From positions 62,838 to 126,837 of the forward strand of contig NZ_VOSC01000030.1 of the NCBI RefSeq assembly GCF_007997385.1: 64,000 nt of DNA. Reading direction: 5' to 3'. Within the stretch, counting starts at the first letter, position 1, and every line of letters starts with the position of its first letter. The notes under the pieces were generated by a model that had not been told where the DNA came from, ran no database searches, and was given only the letters and a program-made list of their open reading frames with translations. The translations under genes were made by a program, and so were the position numbers. Positions 54,023 to 62,948 of this stretch are shown piece after piece. Source of the stretch: Seonamhaeicola algicola. Its GTDB lineage: Bacteria > Bacteroidota > Bacteroidia > Flavobacteriales > Flavobacteriaceae.

Positions 54023-54484
54023 ATGCGCATAAAAGAAAAACTAAAAACACTTGGCTTAACACTACCAAATGCATCAACACCAGGTGGTAGCTACGTATCT
54101 GTAAATATTAGAAACAAAATAGCTTACATTGCCATTCAGTTTCCTATTTTAAATGATGTTTTTAAACACCAAGGCCGCTTAGGTGATGATATTTCTACAG
54201 AAGAAGGTTATAACGCTATGCAACTTTGTGCATTAAATGTGTTGGCGCAAGTTGATAAAAATATTGGTTTTGAAAACATTATTGGCTTAAACCATATTGA
54301 TGCTTATTTTCAATGTGCTGACCACTGGGATGAATCGCCCGAAGTGGTTAATGGCGCTTCAGATTTATTTTTAAATGTTTTAGGAGAAAAAGGAAAACAT
54401 GCGAGAGCTATTTTTGGTGTTCATAAGCTTCCTAGAAATTTTAGCGTTGGGCTTACTGCATCTTTCACCATAAAAACAAAATAA
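54023..54484 (+). CDS. RidA-family protein
   Basis: 153 aa member of the RidA/YjgF/Rid superfamily, in the YjgH/YER057c-like subgroup with the N-terminal IKEKLKTLGLTLPNASTPGGSYV. Members deaminate reactive enamine/imine intermediates. The conserved segment AMQLCALNVLAQVD and the C-terminal ARAIFGVHKLPRNFSVGL are present; the canonical catalytic Arg of RidA would correspond to the R of HARAIFGVHKLP. No signal peptide. Substrate unknown. Confidence 0.88.
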   Translation: MRIKEKLKTLGLTLPNASTPGGSYVSVNIRNKIAYIAIQFPILNDVFKHQGRLGDDISTEEGYNAMQLCALNVLAQVDKNIGFENIIGLNHIDAYFQCADHWDESPEVVNGASDLFLNVLGEKGKHARAIFGVHKLPRNFSVGLTASFTIKTK

Positions 54485-54488
54485 TTGT

Positions 54489-55169
54489 TTAAAAAAACGC
54501 TTGATACTGCATCAATCTAAAATCGAATGTTGAAAATTCAGGATTTTTTGCTTTTAAATGTTTATACAATGGCATGCTACCTATAGCCCTATTGGCACTA
54601 CCCGAAGCCGATGTTAATGATACGGTTTTAATTAGGCGTTTGCTTTCAGCAGTCTGCCCCGTTGTAGCAGGCATTATAAACTGATGAATTTTTGGTACCT
54701 CTTTGTTCACCAACTTCAATTTTAAATTATAATCTTTTAAATGTTTTCTAAAAAAATATTCAGGACCATTTTTACTATTTCCGCCAGTGAACAGAATAGT
54801 ATCTACACTAGGGAATTGTTTTATATAACCGATAACATCTCGAAGTTTAATGTTGGTCATACCTAAATCGGAAGCATCGATTTTTTCACGTTCACAACTT
54901 TCAACAATATCACAAACCCCAATTTTATTTGTTATTAAATAATGCTTACGCTGCTCAATGGCTTCTTTTGAATTATTATAACATAAATTTAAATTATGAA
55001 TTTTATCAATATACAGCCATAAGGAGTTGTAGTAACTACCGTAACAAAAATCTACATCTTTCTCAAGCAATTCACCTGTTGAAAATCTTGGTGGAGGCAA
55101 CGTACCTACAATTAACTTTTGTGTATTGTTTTTTATAAATGGTTTGTAAGGGTGTTTGTGTATAAACAT
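54489..55169 (-). CDS. Uracil-DNA glycosylase superfamily protein
   Basis: 226 aa, with fold-defining segments of the UDG superfamily: LIVGTLPPPR near residues 20-29 (the motif-1 loop), a DFCYGSYYNSLWLYI segment near 41-55 that matches the Y-N-x-F/L-W pattern of hypoxanthine/family-6 type enzymes, and the C-terminal VSLTSASGSANRAIGS near 182-197 (motif-2 loop). Probably removes deaminated bases from DNA; the exact base cannot be read. Nearly abuts the RidA gene on the other strand (4 nt gap). Confidence 0.75.
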   Translation of the reverse strand: MFIHKHPYKPFIKNNTQKLIVGTLPPPRFSTGELLEKDVDFCYGSYYNSLWLYIDKIHNLNLCYNNSKEAIEQRKHYLITNKIGVCDIVESCEREKIDASDLGMTNIKLRDVIGYIKQFPSVDTILFTGGNSKNGPEYFFRKHLKDYNLKLKLVNKEVPKIHQFIMPATTGQTAESKRLIKTVSLTSASGSANRAIGSMPLYKHLKAKNPEFSTFDFRLMQYQAFF

Positions 55170-55240
55170 GCCATTAATTTAGCATGAATATACACAAATT
55201 TTTTCCTTATTTTAAATATTACGTATCTATTACTTTTATC

Positions 55241-57751
55241 TTAAAAACCTCTAGCTTTGGGTGTTTGGGTTTTAGTTTGATATGTTTCATTTGTATGATC
55301 ATCATAGAAACGATAGTAGTTTGGGTAACCATATTCTGCTTCTAATTTTTGACGTTCTTTACCCCAAGCATTAAACTTTTTAGTAGCCTCTTTTTGATTA
55401 CCAATTAAAAAGAAATAATCATTTTTTGATACCACCACGCCATTAGTATTTTTTAACTCTAAGTTCACAAAAAAGCGTTTATTAACTTTGTTTAAAACAT
55501 TGGCCGTTATATTTTTAAATTTTGAAGCACTATTGGCTTTTACTGTATCTATATTAAATGTTTCTTCTTGTAATTTTTTACCAGTTTCATCTTTAAAAAT
55601 TATAGTTACAGTACAGTTTTTAAAATCTTCAAACAAATCATTAACCACCCACAACTCTCCTTTAAAAGCCTCGTTTTTAGACCACCTGCGCTTTGTAAAA
55701 GCTAAATTAATTAATAACGGTTGATATGCCTTTTTCACAAAATTGTATGATCGTTTTGGCTTTTGATAATTATCAACTATACCCCATTTCATATCTGGCC
55801 AATATGTTATAAAATGACACAAAGCTATACCACTTAAATTTGGTTTTTGCCTTCTAAAATACTCAATTCCGTTTTGAAAAATAATGCCCTGGGTATCTTG
55901 TGATGCATTTACAAACTCCTCTAAAGACCCTGTCATTTCATCTCCAAAAACATCCCAATTTTGCATGCGTAAACGCACCAAATCTGCCCAATGATGCCCC
56001 CAGCTTAAACCAGGTGTCCATAGTTCATCTTCCGGAATAAACTTTTTTAAACTCTCAACAGAAGGCACTGATGTTATTGCAAATTCAGGAATTATTGGGT
56101 ACTCTAAAGTTTGTAACCAATCTTCATGCAAATTATTACCCATACTGTAAAAATATCGTAATGCATGATGCGCTTCTTTGGGTTTAAAACCAGCTTCTCT
56201 TGACACTTCACAGGTTAATGGTGAATCTGGCACATATGGTAAATTTGCATAAGCTTGTAATGAATCACCTAAACGCTCTAAAAATGCTCTACCAAAATGA
56301 GCATCTCTAGTTCTCAAGAGCATTTCTTCACCACCTTCCATCATTATTAAAGATGGATGATTTCTTCGTTCTTTTATAACACGAACACCTTCATTTAAAA
56401 TTTCACCTAATAATTTTTCATCATTTGGAATATTACCTGTACCCAAAGGTATTATATCTTGCCAAACCGTAATACCCATTTCATTACAATACTCATAAAA
56501 CTCTGGAATTTCTGGCGGATGCCAACCAAAAATTCTAATATTATTCATGTTAGCATCTTTCGCTAATTGGATAAGTTTTTTGTATTCACTTAAATTTGTT
56601 CTGCCTACAAAAATATCTGGTGGCCCACCCCAACATGCTGAACGAATAAAATGGAATTTACCATTTATGTATGTTGATCTTGGAAAACTAACGTCTACCC
56701 CTTTTTTAAATCCTGGATTCCATTGAGAGGTTACTTCTCTAATACCAAAAGTAGTTTCGTTAAAATCATGATTTATGTTGCCTTCTTTTAATGAAACTCT
56801 AACTTTATATAAATTTGGTTTACCCATATCCCATGGCCACCAAAGTTTAGGGTCTTTTATTAAAATATCCTGTTTAATTTTGTGTTTTCCAGGGTTTATT
56901 ACCGCATCAAATTTTATAGTTTTAACATTGGATGAAAAGTTTTTTCCTTGTATTGTTGCTACAAAATTCATGTTTTTTGGTACAGGCTCTGTGTTTTCTA
57001 CAGTAAGCTCTAATGATACATTTGCTGATTTGTTTTTATTAATTTTTGTATTAGCATATACATCATCAAAACGCACCGTACCAGTTGATACCATTTTTAC
57101 TTTTCGGTGAATACCAAAGGGTGCTATATCTCTCCAGTAATCGCCAAACCAAGGTGTTTTTTTACCGGCAACTAATGCGTTTACTTGTGGGGGCGCATCT
57201 AGCTTTACCATTAGCATGTTTGCGCTTTCTAAACGTTTATTTGATACACGCAAATACTTTGTTACATCAAACGAAAAGCCTGAAAATGCACCTTCGTGCC
57301 TACCTAAATAATGCCCATTAAGCCAGACACTACAAGCATAATCTACACCTTCAAAAACTATTTTAATTACTTTATTATCTAAAGATTCGCTTACATGAAA
57401 TTGATGCGAATACCACCACTCATACTGCTGTACCCACTGTGCTTTTGTACTATTTCTTCCAAAATATGGATCTTCTATCACACCCGCTTTCCATAAATCT
57501 GTATATACATCACCCGGAACGGTAGCGTGGTTCCAAACTAATGTTTCTATATCTTCTGGCGCAATTTGATGTAATCCTTTTTTTTCACCTTCACCGGGCA
57601 ACATCATTTTCATCTTCCATTTTACACCGCTAAGATCTCTAATTAACTGACTGTTTTCAGTATGAGAAATAATAGTATTGGGTTGTGCAAAAGTTAACGT
57701 TACAGTTAATATTAGTAATGTTAATAGATTTTTTTTAGTTAACACATTCAT
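55241..57751 (-). CDS. Glycoside hydrolase family 2 (mannosidase/glucosaminidase-like)
   Basis: Exported 836-aa exo-glycosidase (signal peptide to about Q23). N-terminal jelly-roll sugar-binding domain (40-215), Ig-like domain (about 220-345), TIM barrel from about 350, then C-terminal beta domains. The nucleophile region reads IIPEFAITSVPSVE (E556), like the SEFG.QS.PS motif of beta-mannosidases. The acid/base region reads HPSLIMMEGGEEML (residues 465-478), where most relatives have W.GGNE; the conserved Asn before the acid/base Glu (E476) is replaced by Glu (E475). No transporter or regulator adjoins it. Confidence 0.85.
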   Translation of the reverse strand: MNVLTKKNLLTLLILTVTLTFAQPNTIISHTENSQLIRDLSGVKWKMKMMLPGEGEKKGLHQIAPEDIETLVWNHATVPGDVYTDLWKAGVIEDPYFGRNSTKAQWVQQYEWWYSHQFHVSESLDNKVIKIVFEGVDYACSVWLNGHYLGRHEGAFSGFSFDVTKYLRVSNKRLESANMLMVKLDAPPQVNALVAGKKTPWFGDYWRDIAPFGIHRKVKMVSTGTVRFDDVYANTKINKNKSANVSLELTVENTEPVPKNMNFVATIQGKNFSSNVKTIKFDAVINPGKHKIKQDILIKDPKLWWPWDMGKPNLYKVRVSLKEGNINHDFNETTFGIREVTSQWNPGFKKGVDVSFPRSTYINGKFHFIRSACWGGPPDIFVGRTNLSEYKKLIQLAKDANMNNIRIFGWHPPEIPEFYEYCNEMGITVWQDIIPLGTGNIPNDEKLLGEILNEGVRVIKERRNHPSLIMMEGGEEMLLRTRDAHFGRAFLERLGDSLQAYANLPYVPDSPLTCEVSREAGFKPKEAHHALRYFYSMGNNLHEDWLQTLEYPIIPEFAITSVPSVESLKKFIPEDELWTPGLSWGHHWADLVRLRMQNWDVFGDEMTGSLEEFVNASQDTQGIIFQNGIEYFRRQKPNLSGIALCHFITYWPDMKWGIVDNYQKPKRSYNFVKKAYQPLLINLAFTKRRWSKNEAFKGELWVVNDLFEDFKNCTVTIIFKDETGKKLQEETFNIDTVKANSASKFKNITANVLNKVNKRFFVNLELKNTNGVVVSKNDYFFLIGNQKEATKKFNAWGKERQKLEAEYGYPNYYRFYDDHTNETYQTKTQTPKARGF

Positions 57752-57890
57752 ATTGTTAAAGTTTATATTTGATAACCAAAACTAATATTATTAGTGTTAA
57801 ATACCTATGATTAAAATCATATATAAATAATATTTTCATATACAAAAACTACACAATACCCTTTATTAAACTAACACAAACTGTACAGGC

Positions 57891-57918
57891 AAAAAAAAGC
57901 CACCAAAACTTGGTGGCT
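57891..57918 (-). terminator. Terminator of yaaA
   Basis: AGCCACCAA / TTGGTGGCT arms with a 3-nt loop, followed on the minus strand by eight T; 24 nt after the yaaA stop. Confidence 0.9.
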
Positions 57919-57941
57919 GTATATATTTAATAGAAAAAAAA

Positions 57942-58700
57942 TTATCGTATAAAAACCAAATCATTATTGGTTGACATGTCTTCGCTAAAACCATAGCCTT
58001 CGTAATTAAACCCTTTTATATCGTCAATAGTTTGTGCGTTGGTATCAACTATGTAACGGGCCATCATACCGCGTGCTGCCTTGGCGTAAAAGGAAATAAC
58101 TTTATATTGTCCGTTTTTAAAATCTTTAAAATTAGCTGTAACAACAGGAACTTTTAATGCTTTAGTATCAACAGCTTTAAAATATTCATTACTAGCTAAG
58201 TTTAAAAATAGCTCATTATCTGCTAATTCGTTATTTAAAGCTTCGGTTATTGGTTTTTTCCAAAATTCATATAAGTTCTTTTTGTTTCCTACAGGCATTT
58301 TTGTGCCCATTTCTAAACGGTAAGGTTGTATTAAATTGGTTGGTTTTAATAGCCCATATAAACCAGAAAGTATTCTTACTGTACTTTGTAAGGTATTTAA
58401 CTTTTCTTCTGGAATGGTATAGGCATCTAAACCTTTATAAACATCGCCACTAAAAGCATAAATAGCAGGTCTTGCATTGTCTTTAGAAAAAGGCAGACTC
58501 CATGATTGATTACGCTCATAATTTAACTGACCTAAAGCATCAGAAATACTCATAAGCTTTGATAGACTTTTAGCCGATTTTTTTTTAAGTTCTTTATTTA
58601 AACGCTCAGCTTCTTTTAAAAAAATAGCTTCAGTATGCTTATTTGTAGGTAATTGGGTTTCAAAATCAAGTGATTTGGCTGGAGATATAACTAATTTCAT
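57942..58700 (-). CDS. yaaA: Peroxide stress protein YaaA
   Basis: 252 aa; the YaaA (DUF328/UPF0246) family lowers free intracellular iron and limits oxidative DNA damage in E. coli. Whole-length match to the family: MKLVISPAKSLDFETQLPT start, ISDALGQLNYER, RPAIYAFSGDVYKGLDAY, ILSGLYGLLKPTNLIQPYRLEMGTK, and FYAKAARGMMARYIV near the end. Monocistronic, with -7 box upstream and a strong terminator downstream. Confidence 0.94.
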   Translation of the reverse strand: MKLVISPAKSLDFETQLPTNKHTEAIFLKEAERLNKELKKKSAKSLSKLMSISDALGQLNYERNQSWSLPFSKDNARPAIYAFSGDVYKGLDAYTIPEEKLNTLQSTVRILSGLYGLLKPTNLIQPYRLEMGTKMPVGNKKNLYEFWKKPITEALNNELADNELFLNLASNEYFKAVDTKALKVPVVTANFKDFKNGQYKVISFYAKAARGMMARYIVDTNAQTIDDIKGFNYEGYGFSEDMSTNNDLVFIR

Positions 58701-58720
58701 AGATTTTTTTATTTGAACAT

Positions 58721-58728
58721 CAAAATTA
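58721..58728 (-). promoter_or_regulatory. -7 promoter box for yaaA
   Basis: Minus strand TAATTTTG, perfect TAnnTTTG, 20 nt before the yaaA ATG. No -33 TTG evident. Confidence 0.5.
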
Positions 58729-58802
58729 CAATTACTTATTAAGTGATTAAAACTGAACTTAAAATTATTTGCAATGTAATTATAAGGTAAATTTATGTTG
58801 AA

Positions 58803-59405
58803 CTATTTACCTTCTTTTTTGGGGTTGTATAAAATTATTATTTGTACAACCAATGCCAAAAACACTAATAAATATATTTCCATTTGTGTAAAAAGCTCTA
58901 CAGTATCAATAGCTTTTTGGCTTATTGCCATTTGCCTGCCACCTTCTTGCAACTGGATTTTTGATAAACTTTGCAGGTTACTTTTTATGCTAGAAATAGA
59001 AGACAATACTTTATTATTAGTTTGAAAACCGGAATTTACATAAGCTTTTTCAGCTGCTTGTAATTGTGTAAAATTAGCTTTCAAACTGTTAAACTCTTTA
59101 TCTTCTTTGGTTGTTAACTTAGTAGTTTCATAAGCTTGAATATGATCATTAAATGCTGTATTTAATGTAGAATTTTTAGTTTTAAAAAAAGAGGAATCTG
59201 TTACAATAGCAGCTACTTCTTTTTGATGCATAGTAGATGCCATATCAAAAATAAGCCCTTTCACAACAAGCCTATCTTCATAAATTGTTACAACAGAATC
59301 TCTTACTCTTACAAAGTTATTTCTGTCTACCAAATTGGTAATTACAATTAGTACAAATACTATTAAGATTCCTAAAATCCATTTTATTTTATTGTATACG
59401 GTCAT
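58803..59405 (-). CDS. Orphan four-helix-bundle sensor-like membrane protein (4HB_MCP-like)
   Basis: 200 aa: TM1 at about 10-28, an extracytoplasmic helical domain (30-172) with the spacing of the 4HB_MCP ligand-binding module, TM2 at about 174-193, and then only a short basic-containing tail (NPKKEGK). It has no HAMP, kinase or methyl-accepting domain, so it could sense but not signal by itself. It lies 135 nt downstream of the aldolase gene, with the aldolase terminator between them. Function unknown. Confidence 0.75.
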   Translation of the reverse strand: MTVYNKIKWILGILIVFVLIVITNLVDRNNFVRVRDSVVTIYEDRLVVKGLIFDMASTMHQKEVAAIVTDSSFFKTKNSTLNTAFNDHIQAYETTKLTTKEDKEFNSLKANFTQLQAAEKAYVNSGFQTNNKVLSSISSIKSNLQSLSKIQLQEGGRQMAISQKAIDTVELFTQMEIYLLVFLALVVQIIILYNPKKEGK

Positions 59406-59460
59406 TCTTTTTTTAGTTTAGTTACCGTATAAAAATAAATATTAAAAAAAATAAATCCAT

Positions 59461-59496
59461 AAAAAAGCCCACCTTTAACACTATAAGGTGGGCTTT
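59461..59496 (-). terminator. Terminator of the sugar operon
   Basis: Perfect 12-bp arms AAAGCCCACCTT / AAGGTGGGCTTT with a 9-nt loop; on the minus strand followed by a T-run. It lies 44 nt after the aldolase stop. Confidence 0.92.
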
Positions 59497-59539
59497 CTTC
59501 TGTTAAACAAAAACAATTACTAAAAATAATTATTAAAAC

Positions 59540-60427
59540 TTAGCTTTTGTGATAATTTACAGCTTGCAATCTATTTTTTACTACGGCTTTAATTTTTGGT
59601 AATACTGCCTTCATAATAAATGGAGGATAGGCACTATCACCTGCTTTTAAAATTTCTTTTAAAGCATATTTCATGTATGTAGTGTGCACAATGGTACCAA
59701 TGTTTATTTTACTCATACCCATTTTTATAGATTTTTGTATATCTGCATCAGGAATGCCTGTACCACCGTGTAATACTAATGGTGCGGTTACTGCAGTAGC
59801 AATTTCTTGTAGTCTTTTAAAATGAATTTTGGGTTCTGTGGGCGTAAAACCATGCGCTGTACCAATACCAACAGCAATAATATCTACACCTGTTTCATCA
59901 TATAACTGTTTTACATGGGCTACGCTAGCCAAAAAATCATCATCACATTGCACTTTTACACCCCGTCCCATAATTTTTCCTATTTCGGCCTCAACAACCA
60001 CGCCTGCAGATTTTGCATAATCTACCACTTGATTGGTCATATTAATATTTTCTTGTAATGATACTTGCGAACCATCAATCATTACAGAATCATATCCGGC
60101 ATCAATGGCGCGCTTACATAAATCTACAGATGTACTATGGTCTAAATGTAAGTATACATTATTTTTTGCATGTTTTTTAAAGCCATCAACTAATGAACGA
60201 AACACCTCGGGCGTATTAAGTTCTGCTACTGGCGGATAGGTCATTACCATAACGTTTGTATCCATTTCATTAGCAGATTCTACTACCGCTTTCAAATCGT
60301 AATTATCGTTTACATTGAATGCAGGTAAGCAACGCTGTGTGTTACGGTAATCAATAAATAAGTCTTTTAAACTATTATACTGCTTGTTATATATAACCTT
60401 AGGTAGTTGTTTAATTACTGTGTCCAT
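59540..60427 (-). CDS. Class II fructose-bisphosphate aldolase-like (sugar-phosphate aldolase)
   Basis: Zinc-dependent retro-aldol enzyme of 295 aa. Catalytic Asp and first zinc His in LHLDHS (D96, H97), further zinc-site residues E148 (VEAEIG), H192 (GTAHG) and H220 (LHGGTG). It is nearer to FbaA/tagatose-type class II enzymes; the exact ketose phosphate is not certain. I start at ATG 60427; an in-frame ATG at 60451 adds MNKAKISY. Its start overlaps the isomerase stop by 17 nt. It carries out the cleavage step of the isomerase-kinase-aldolase pathway. Confidence 0.88.
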   Translation of the reverse strand: MDTVIKQLPKVIYNKQYNSLKDLFIDYRNTQRCLPAFNVNDNYDLKAVVESANEMDTNVMVMTYPPVAELNTPEVFRSLVDGFKKHAKNNVYLHLDHSTSVDLCKRAIDAGYDSVMIDGSQVSLQENINMTNQVVDYAKSAGVVVEAEIGKIMGRGVKVQCDDDFLASVAHVKQLYDETGVDIIAVGIGTAHGFTPTEPKIHFKRLQEIATAVTAPLVLHGGTGIPDADIQKSIKMGMSKINIGTIVHTTYMKYALKEILKAGDSAYPPFIMKAVLPKIKAVVKNRLQAVNYHKS

Positions 60428-61919
60428 ATAACTGATTTTTGCTTTGTTCAATATTAATATTTGTAATGTTTAGCCAGTGGTTTAGCTCATTTAAATCTTT
60501 TTGTAAATAGCCTCTTCCAATAATCCAATGATGATCTAATCCATTATTTAATACTGTGCTTAAAATATTACTTGCAGAATTTTTAAGTGGTGCTACTTCG
60601 GCATAACTACCTCTAAATACCATTTCAGATGCTTTTATATCACCTTCCCAAACTAGCACCCTTGAAGCATCAGGGTACTGATATTTAGCTATAGTTACAG
60701 GGCCTTCTTTGTGTAAAAACTCTAATAACATCCCTACGCTACTGTCTTCATCAAAATTCTCTAAAATGCTATGATTTCTAACTTCATAACCTGTTTCTTC
60801 TTTTATTAATTTTGTTGGTGCGCCACCGCAATGCCAAAAACCAATTTGATTTTTTTCTTTGTTTACTAACGATAAATCTACCAATGTTGGAATACCTTCA
60901 CCAAAACTTAATTGATTAATAAGCACCATGGTTAAAAGTGCACCCATATCAGATTCATCAGCAACAGGAATTCCTAAATCTTGAATTAATGCACCGGCAC
61001 CATCGCCAGCAATTCCGTAGTGATCAAACAATTCTGGCCAGTTTTTTAAACCAATGCCTAAATAGTCATTAATTCTTGCATAATCTGCAACAGCTAAAGA
61101 TAGTCGAATAGATTTTTCAATTTGCTCATCAGTTACATTATTAAACTTACACAAAGGATGATGAAGCAATTCTTCTTTTATTTCAAAAATAGTAGTGTTA
61201 GAAAATTTTTTACCGTGCTGCCAAATAGTTTGAAAATCAATCCTATCTACCTTTACTCCAAACCGATTTAATAGTGCAAGTTCATTTAATTCACAATCAT
61301 AAAAACCTGGCACTCTAAAACCACCAATCATGCCAACTGCCTTTTGATTTATTGATGCAATTGTGTAAACAGATTTTGCAAATTTCAAAACATTACCTTC
61401 AAAATCGGCATTATCAGGAGATTCAAACAACCACGAATATTTAACACCACACGAATTAAAAATATTTAATAAGAAATTTTGCCCGCACAAACGATTGTTT
61501 GATAAACGACCACCTGTAACCTCATCATGCGACCAACTTAGTACTGGTATAACATTTTGATTTAACCAACGTGCTAGAGTTGCAGCTAAATCGCCTGCTA
61601 TAAATGACGCTTGATAAATAATTAGTCCATCAATATTTTTAGCATGCATACTTTGCAACCAATCATGTATTTCGTCTTTAGTTTGTAATGGTTGGCTTGC
61701 TGCTATAAGTTCAAATTTACTAGTTGGTAACACTTGCTTCAAACTGGCCTTGGCTTTCTTGTAATTTGAAAGTATAGATTGCCAATCAAAATGTTCTTCT
61801 AACCCAATACCAACCAATGCAATTTTTGATATATATGATGGTTGAGCTGGTGTTATGGCTTTTTCAAACAAATGACTAACTATGCCATTTTTTACTGATA
61901 TATTGTTTAATAATTCCAT
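60411..61919 (-). CDS. FucI/AraA-fold sugar isomerase-like protein
   Basis: 502 aa, related to L-fucose/L-arabinose isomerases, which interconvert aldoses and ketoses with a divalent metal. The C-terminal signature is clear: VADESDMGALLTMVL, PTLVDLS and FWHCGGAPTK give candidate metal/catalytic residues E322, D348 and H363. The N-terminal half has Rossmann-like segments (KIALVGIGLEEHFDW; IDGLIIYQASFIAGD). Length is short of E. coli FucI (about 590). Substrate unknown. Lies 10 nt downstream of the PfkB gene and overlaps the aldolase gene. Confidence 0.78.
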   Translation of the reverse strand: MELLNNISVKNGIVSHLFEKAITPAQPSYISKIALVGIGLEEHFDWQSILSNYKKAKASLKQVLPTSKFELIAASQPLQTKDEIHDWLQSMHAKNIDGLIIYQASFIAGDLAATLARWLNQNVIPVLSWSHDEVTGGRLSNNRLCGQNFLLNIFNSCGVKYSWLFESPDNADFEGNVLKFAKSVYTIASINQKAVGMIGGFRVPGFYDCELNELALLNRFGVKVDRIDFQTIWQHGKKFSNTTIFEIKEELLHHPLCKFNNVTDEQIEKSIRLSLAVADYARINDYLGIGLKNWPELFDHYGIAGDGAGALIQDLGIPVADESDMGALLTMVLINQLSFGEGIPTLVDLSLVNKEKNQIGFWHCGGAPTKLIKEETGYEVRNHSILENFDEDSSVGMLLEFLHKEGPVTIAKYQYPDASRVLVWEGDIKASEMVFRGSYAEVAPLKNSASNILSTVLNNGLDHHWIIGRGYLQKDLNELNHWLNITNINIEQSKNQLYGHSN

Positions 61920-61929
61920 GTTAAATAGT

Positions 61930-62832
61930 TTAGTTTGTTACTAAAATTGGTGCATTTTGTTGCATAAACTCTGAGGTTGGTAAACAAGTACGCCCACCAA
62001 AATATTTTGCGACTTCTGATGCGTAAAAACTTGCATATATAAGTCTATCTTCTAAAGACAAACCTTTTAGTAATGCAGCTGCATAAGCCGCATGAAAGGC
62101 ATCGCCACAGCCTGTTGTATCTACTACCTTTACTTTAAAAGATGGCTGATGTAACACCATATTGTTTTTTAGTGTAAATGCACCGTTTGCACCATCGGTT
62201 ATAACAACTTGTCCTGTTGTGAAATCTTGTAATGATTTTAAACAGGCCTCGGCTGTTTTTTCACCTGTAATATTTTGCGCACATTCAAGAGGCAAAATTG
62301 GATGTGTACTCAATTTTAACATTTGTTGCATGACCTCTAAATTACCAGACTCCATATCTAAAACAGTAGGTATTCCAAAACGTTTAGCTAAACGCAAAAG
62401 GTGTAAATTAATTTCGGTATCATAGCCATCAACTAATATTAAATCAAAGCCCGCTATTTGATCTTCATCAATATCTAAAAATGAAAATGGTATATAATTT
62501 TCTGTAGAATATAAAACCGTACGTTCACCTTTTTTATCAATTTGAACAATAGCTACAGCTGGAGACGCCTCTTTTCTAAAAAATAAAAAGTCTTCTTTAA
62601 CACCAAATCTTTTCAATTCACTTTGTGCTACTGTACTTAAAGGATTATCACCTAAATAGCCTAAAAAATAGGTTTCAAAACCTAATGACGCTAATGCACA
62701 CGAGGCATTTCCAGCAGGAGCACCTCCTTGTATCTTAATGCCTTCTGTTTCGTTTTTATAACCTATTTTAATATCTGAAGTAACAGAAACCAAAAGATCT
62801 ACAACATTTAAACCACTACACAATACTTTCAT
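61930..62832 (-). CDS. PfkB-family carbohydrate kinase
   Basis: Ribokinase-like sugar kinase, 300 aa. N-terminal sugar-binding motif GGAPAGNASCALASLG (residues 36-51), and the C-terminal anion-hole/catalytic motif DTTGCGDAFHAAYAAAL (238-254, with base D244). It probably phosphorylates the ketose made by the downstream isomerase, giving the aldolase substrate. First gene of the three-gene operon, with a perfect -7 box 19 nt upstream of its ATG, divergent from the AraC regulator. Confidence 0.9.
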   Translation of the reverse strand: MKVLCSGLNVVDLLVSVTSDIKIGYKNETEGIKIQGGAPAGNASCALASLGFETYFLGYLGDNPLSTVAQSELKRFGVKEDFLFFRKEASPAVAIVQIDKKGERTVLYSTENYIPFSFLDIDEDQIAGFDLILVDGYDTEINLHLLRLAKRFGIPTVLDMESGNLEVMQQMLKLSTHPILPLECAQNITGEKTAEACLKSLQDFTTGQVVITDGANGAFTLKNNMVLHQPSFKVKVVDTTGCGDAFHAAYAAALLKGLSLEDRLIYASFYASEVAKYFGGRTCLPTSEFMQQNAPILVTN

Positions 62833-62851
62833 AACGTATGTTTTAATACCT

Positions 62852-62859
62852 CAAAGATA
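62852..62859 (-). promoter_or_regulatory. -7 promoter box for the sugar operon
   Basis: Minus strand TATCTTTG, perfect TAnnTTTG, 19 nt before the PfkB gene ATG. Confidence 0.55.
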
Positions 62860-62916
62860 TTAGTGATATAGAATTATTTTAAATATAAAATTCATCAAAA
62901 CATGTACTATTTTAAT

Positions 62917-62924
62917 TAAATTTG
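62917..62924 (+). promoter_or_regulatory. -7 promoter box for AraC regulator
   Basis: TAAATTTG, perfect TAnnTTTG, 24 nt before the AraC-family ATG. With the box at 62852-62859 it forms a divergent promoter pair about 57 bp apart. Confidence 0.55.
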
Positions 62925-62948
62925 AAGTAATTTATAAAAGCTAAACAT

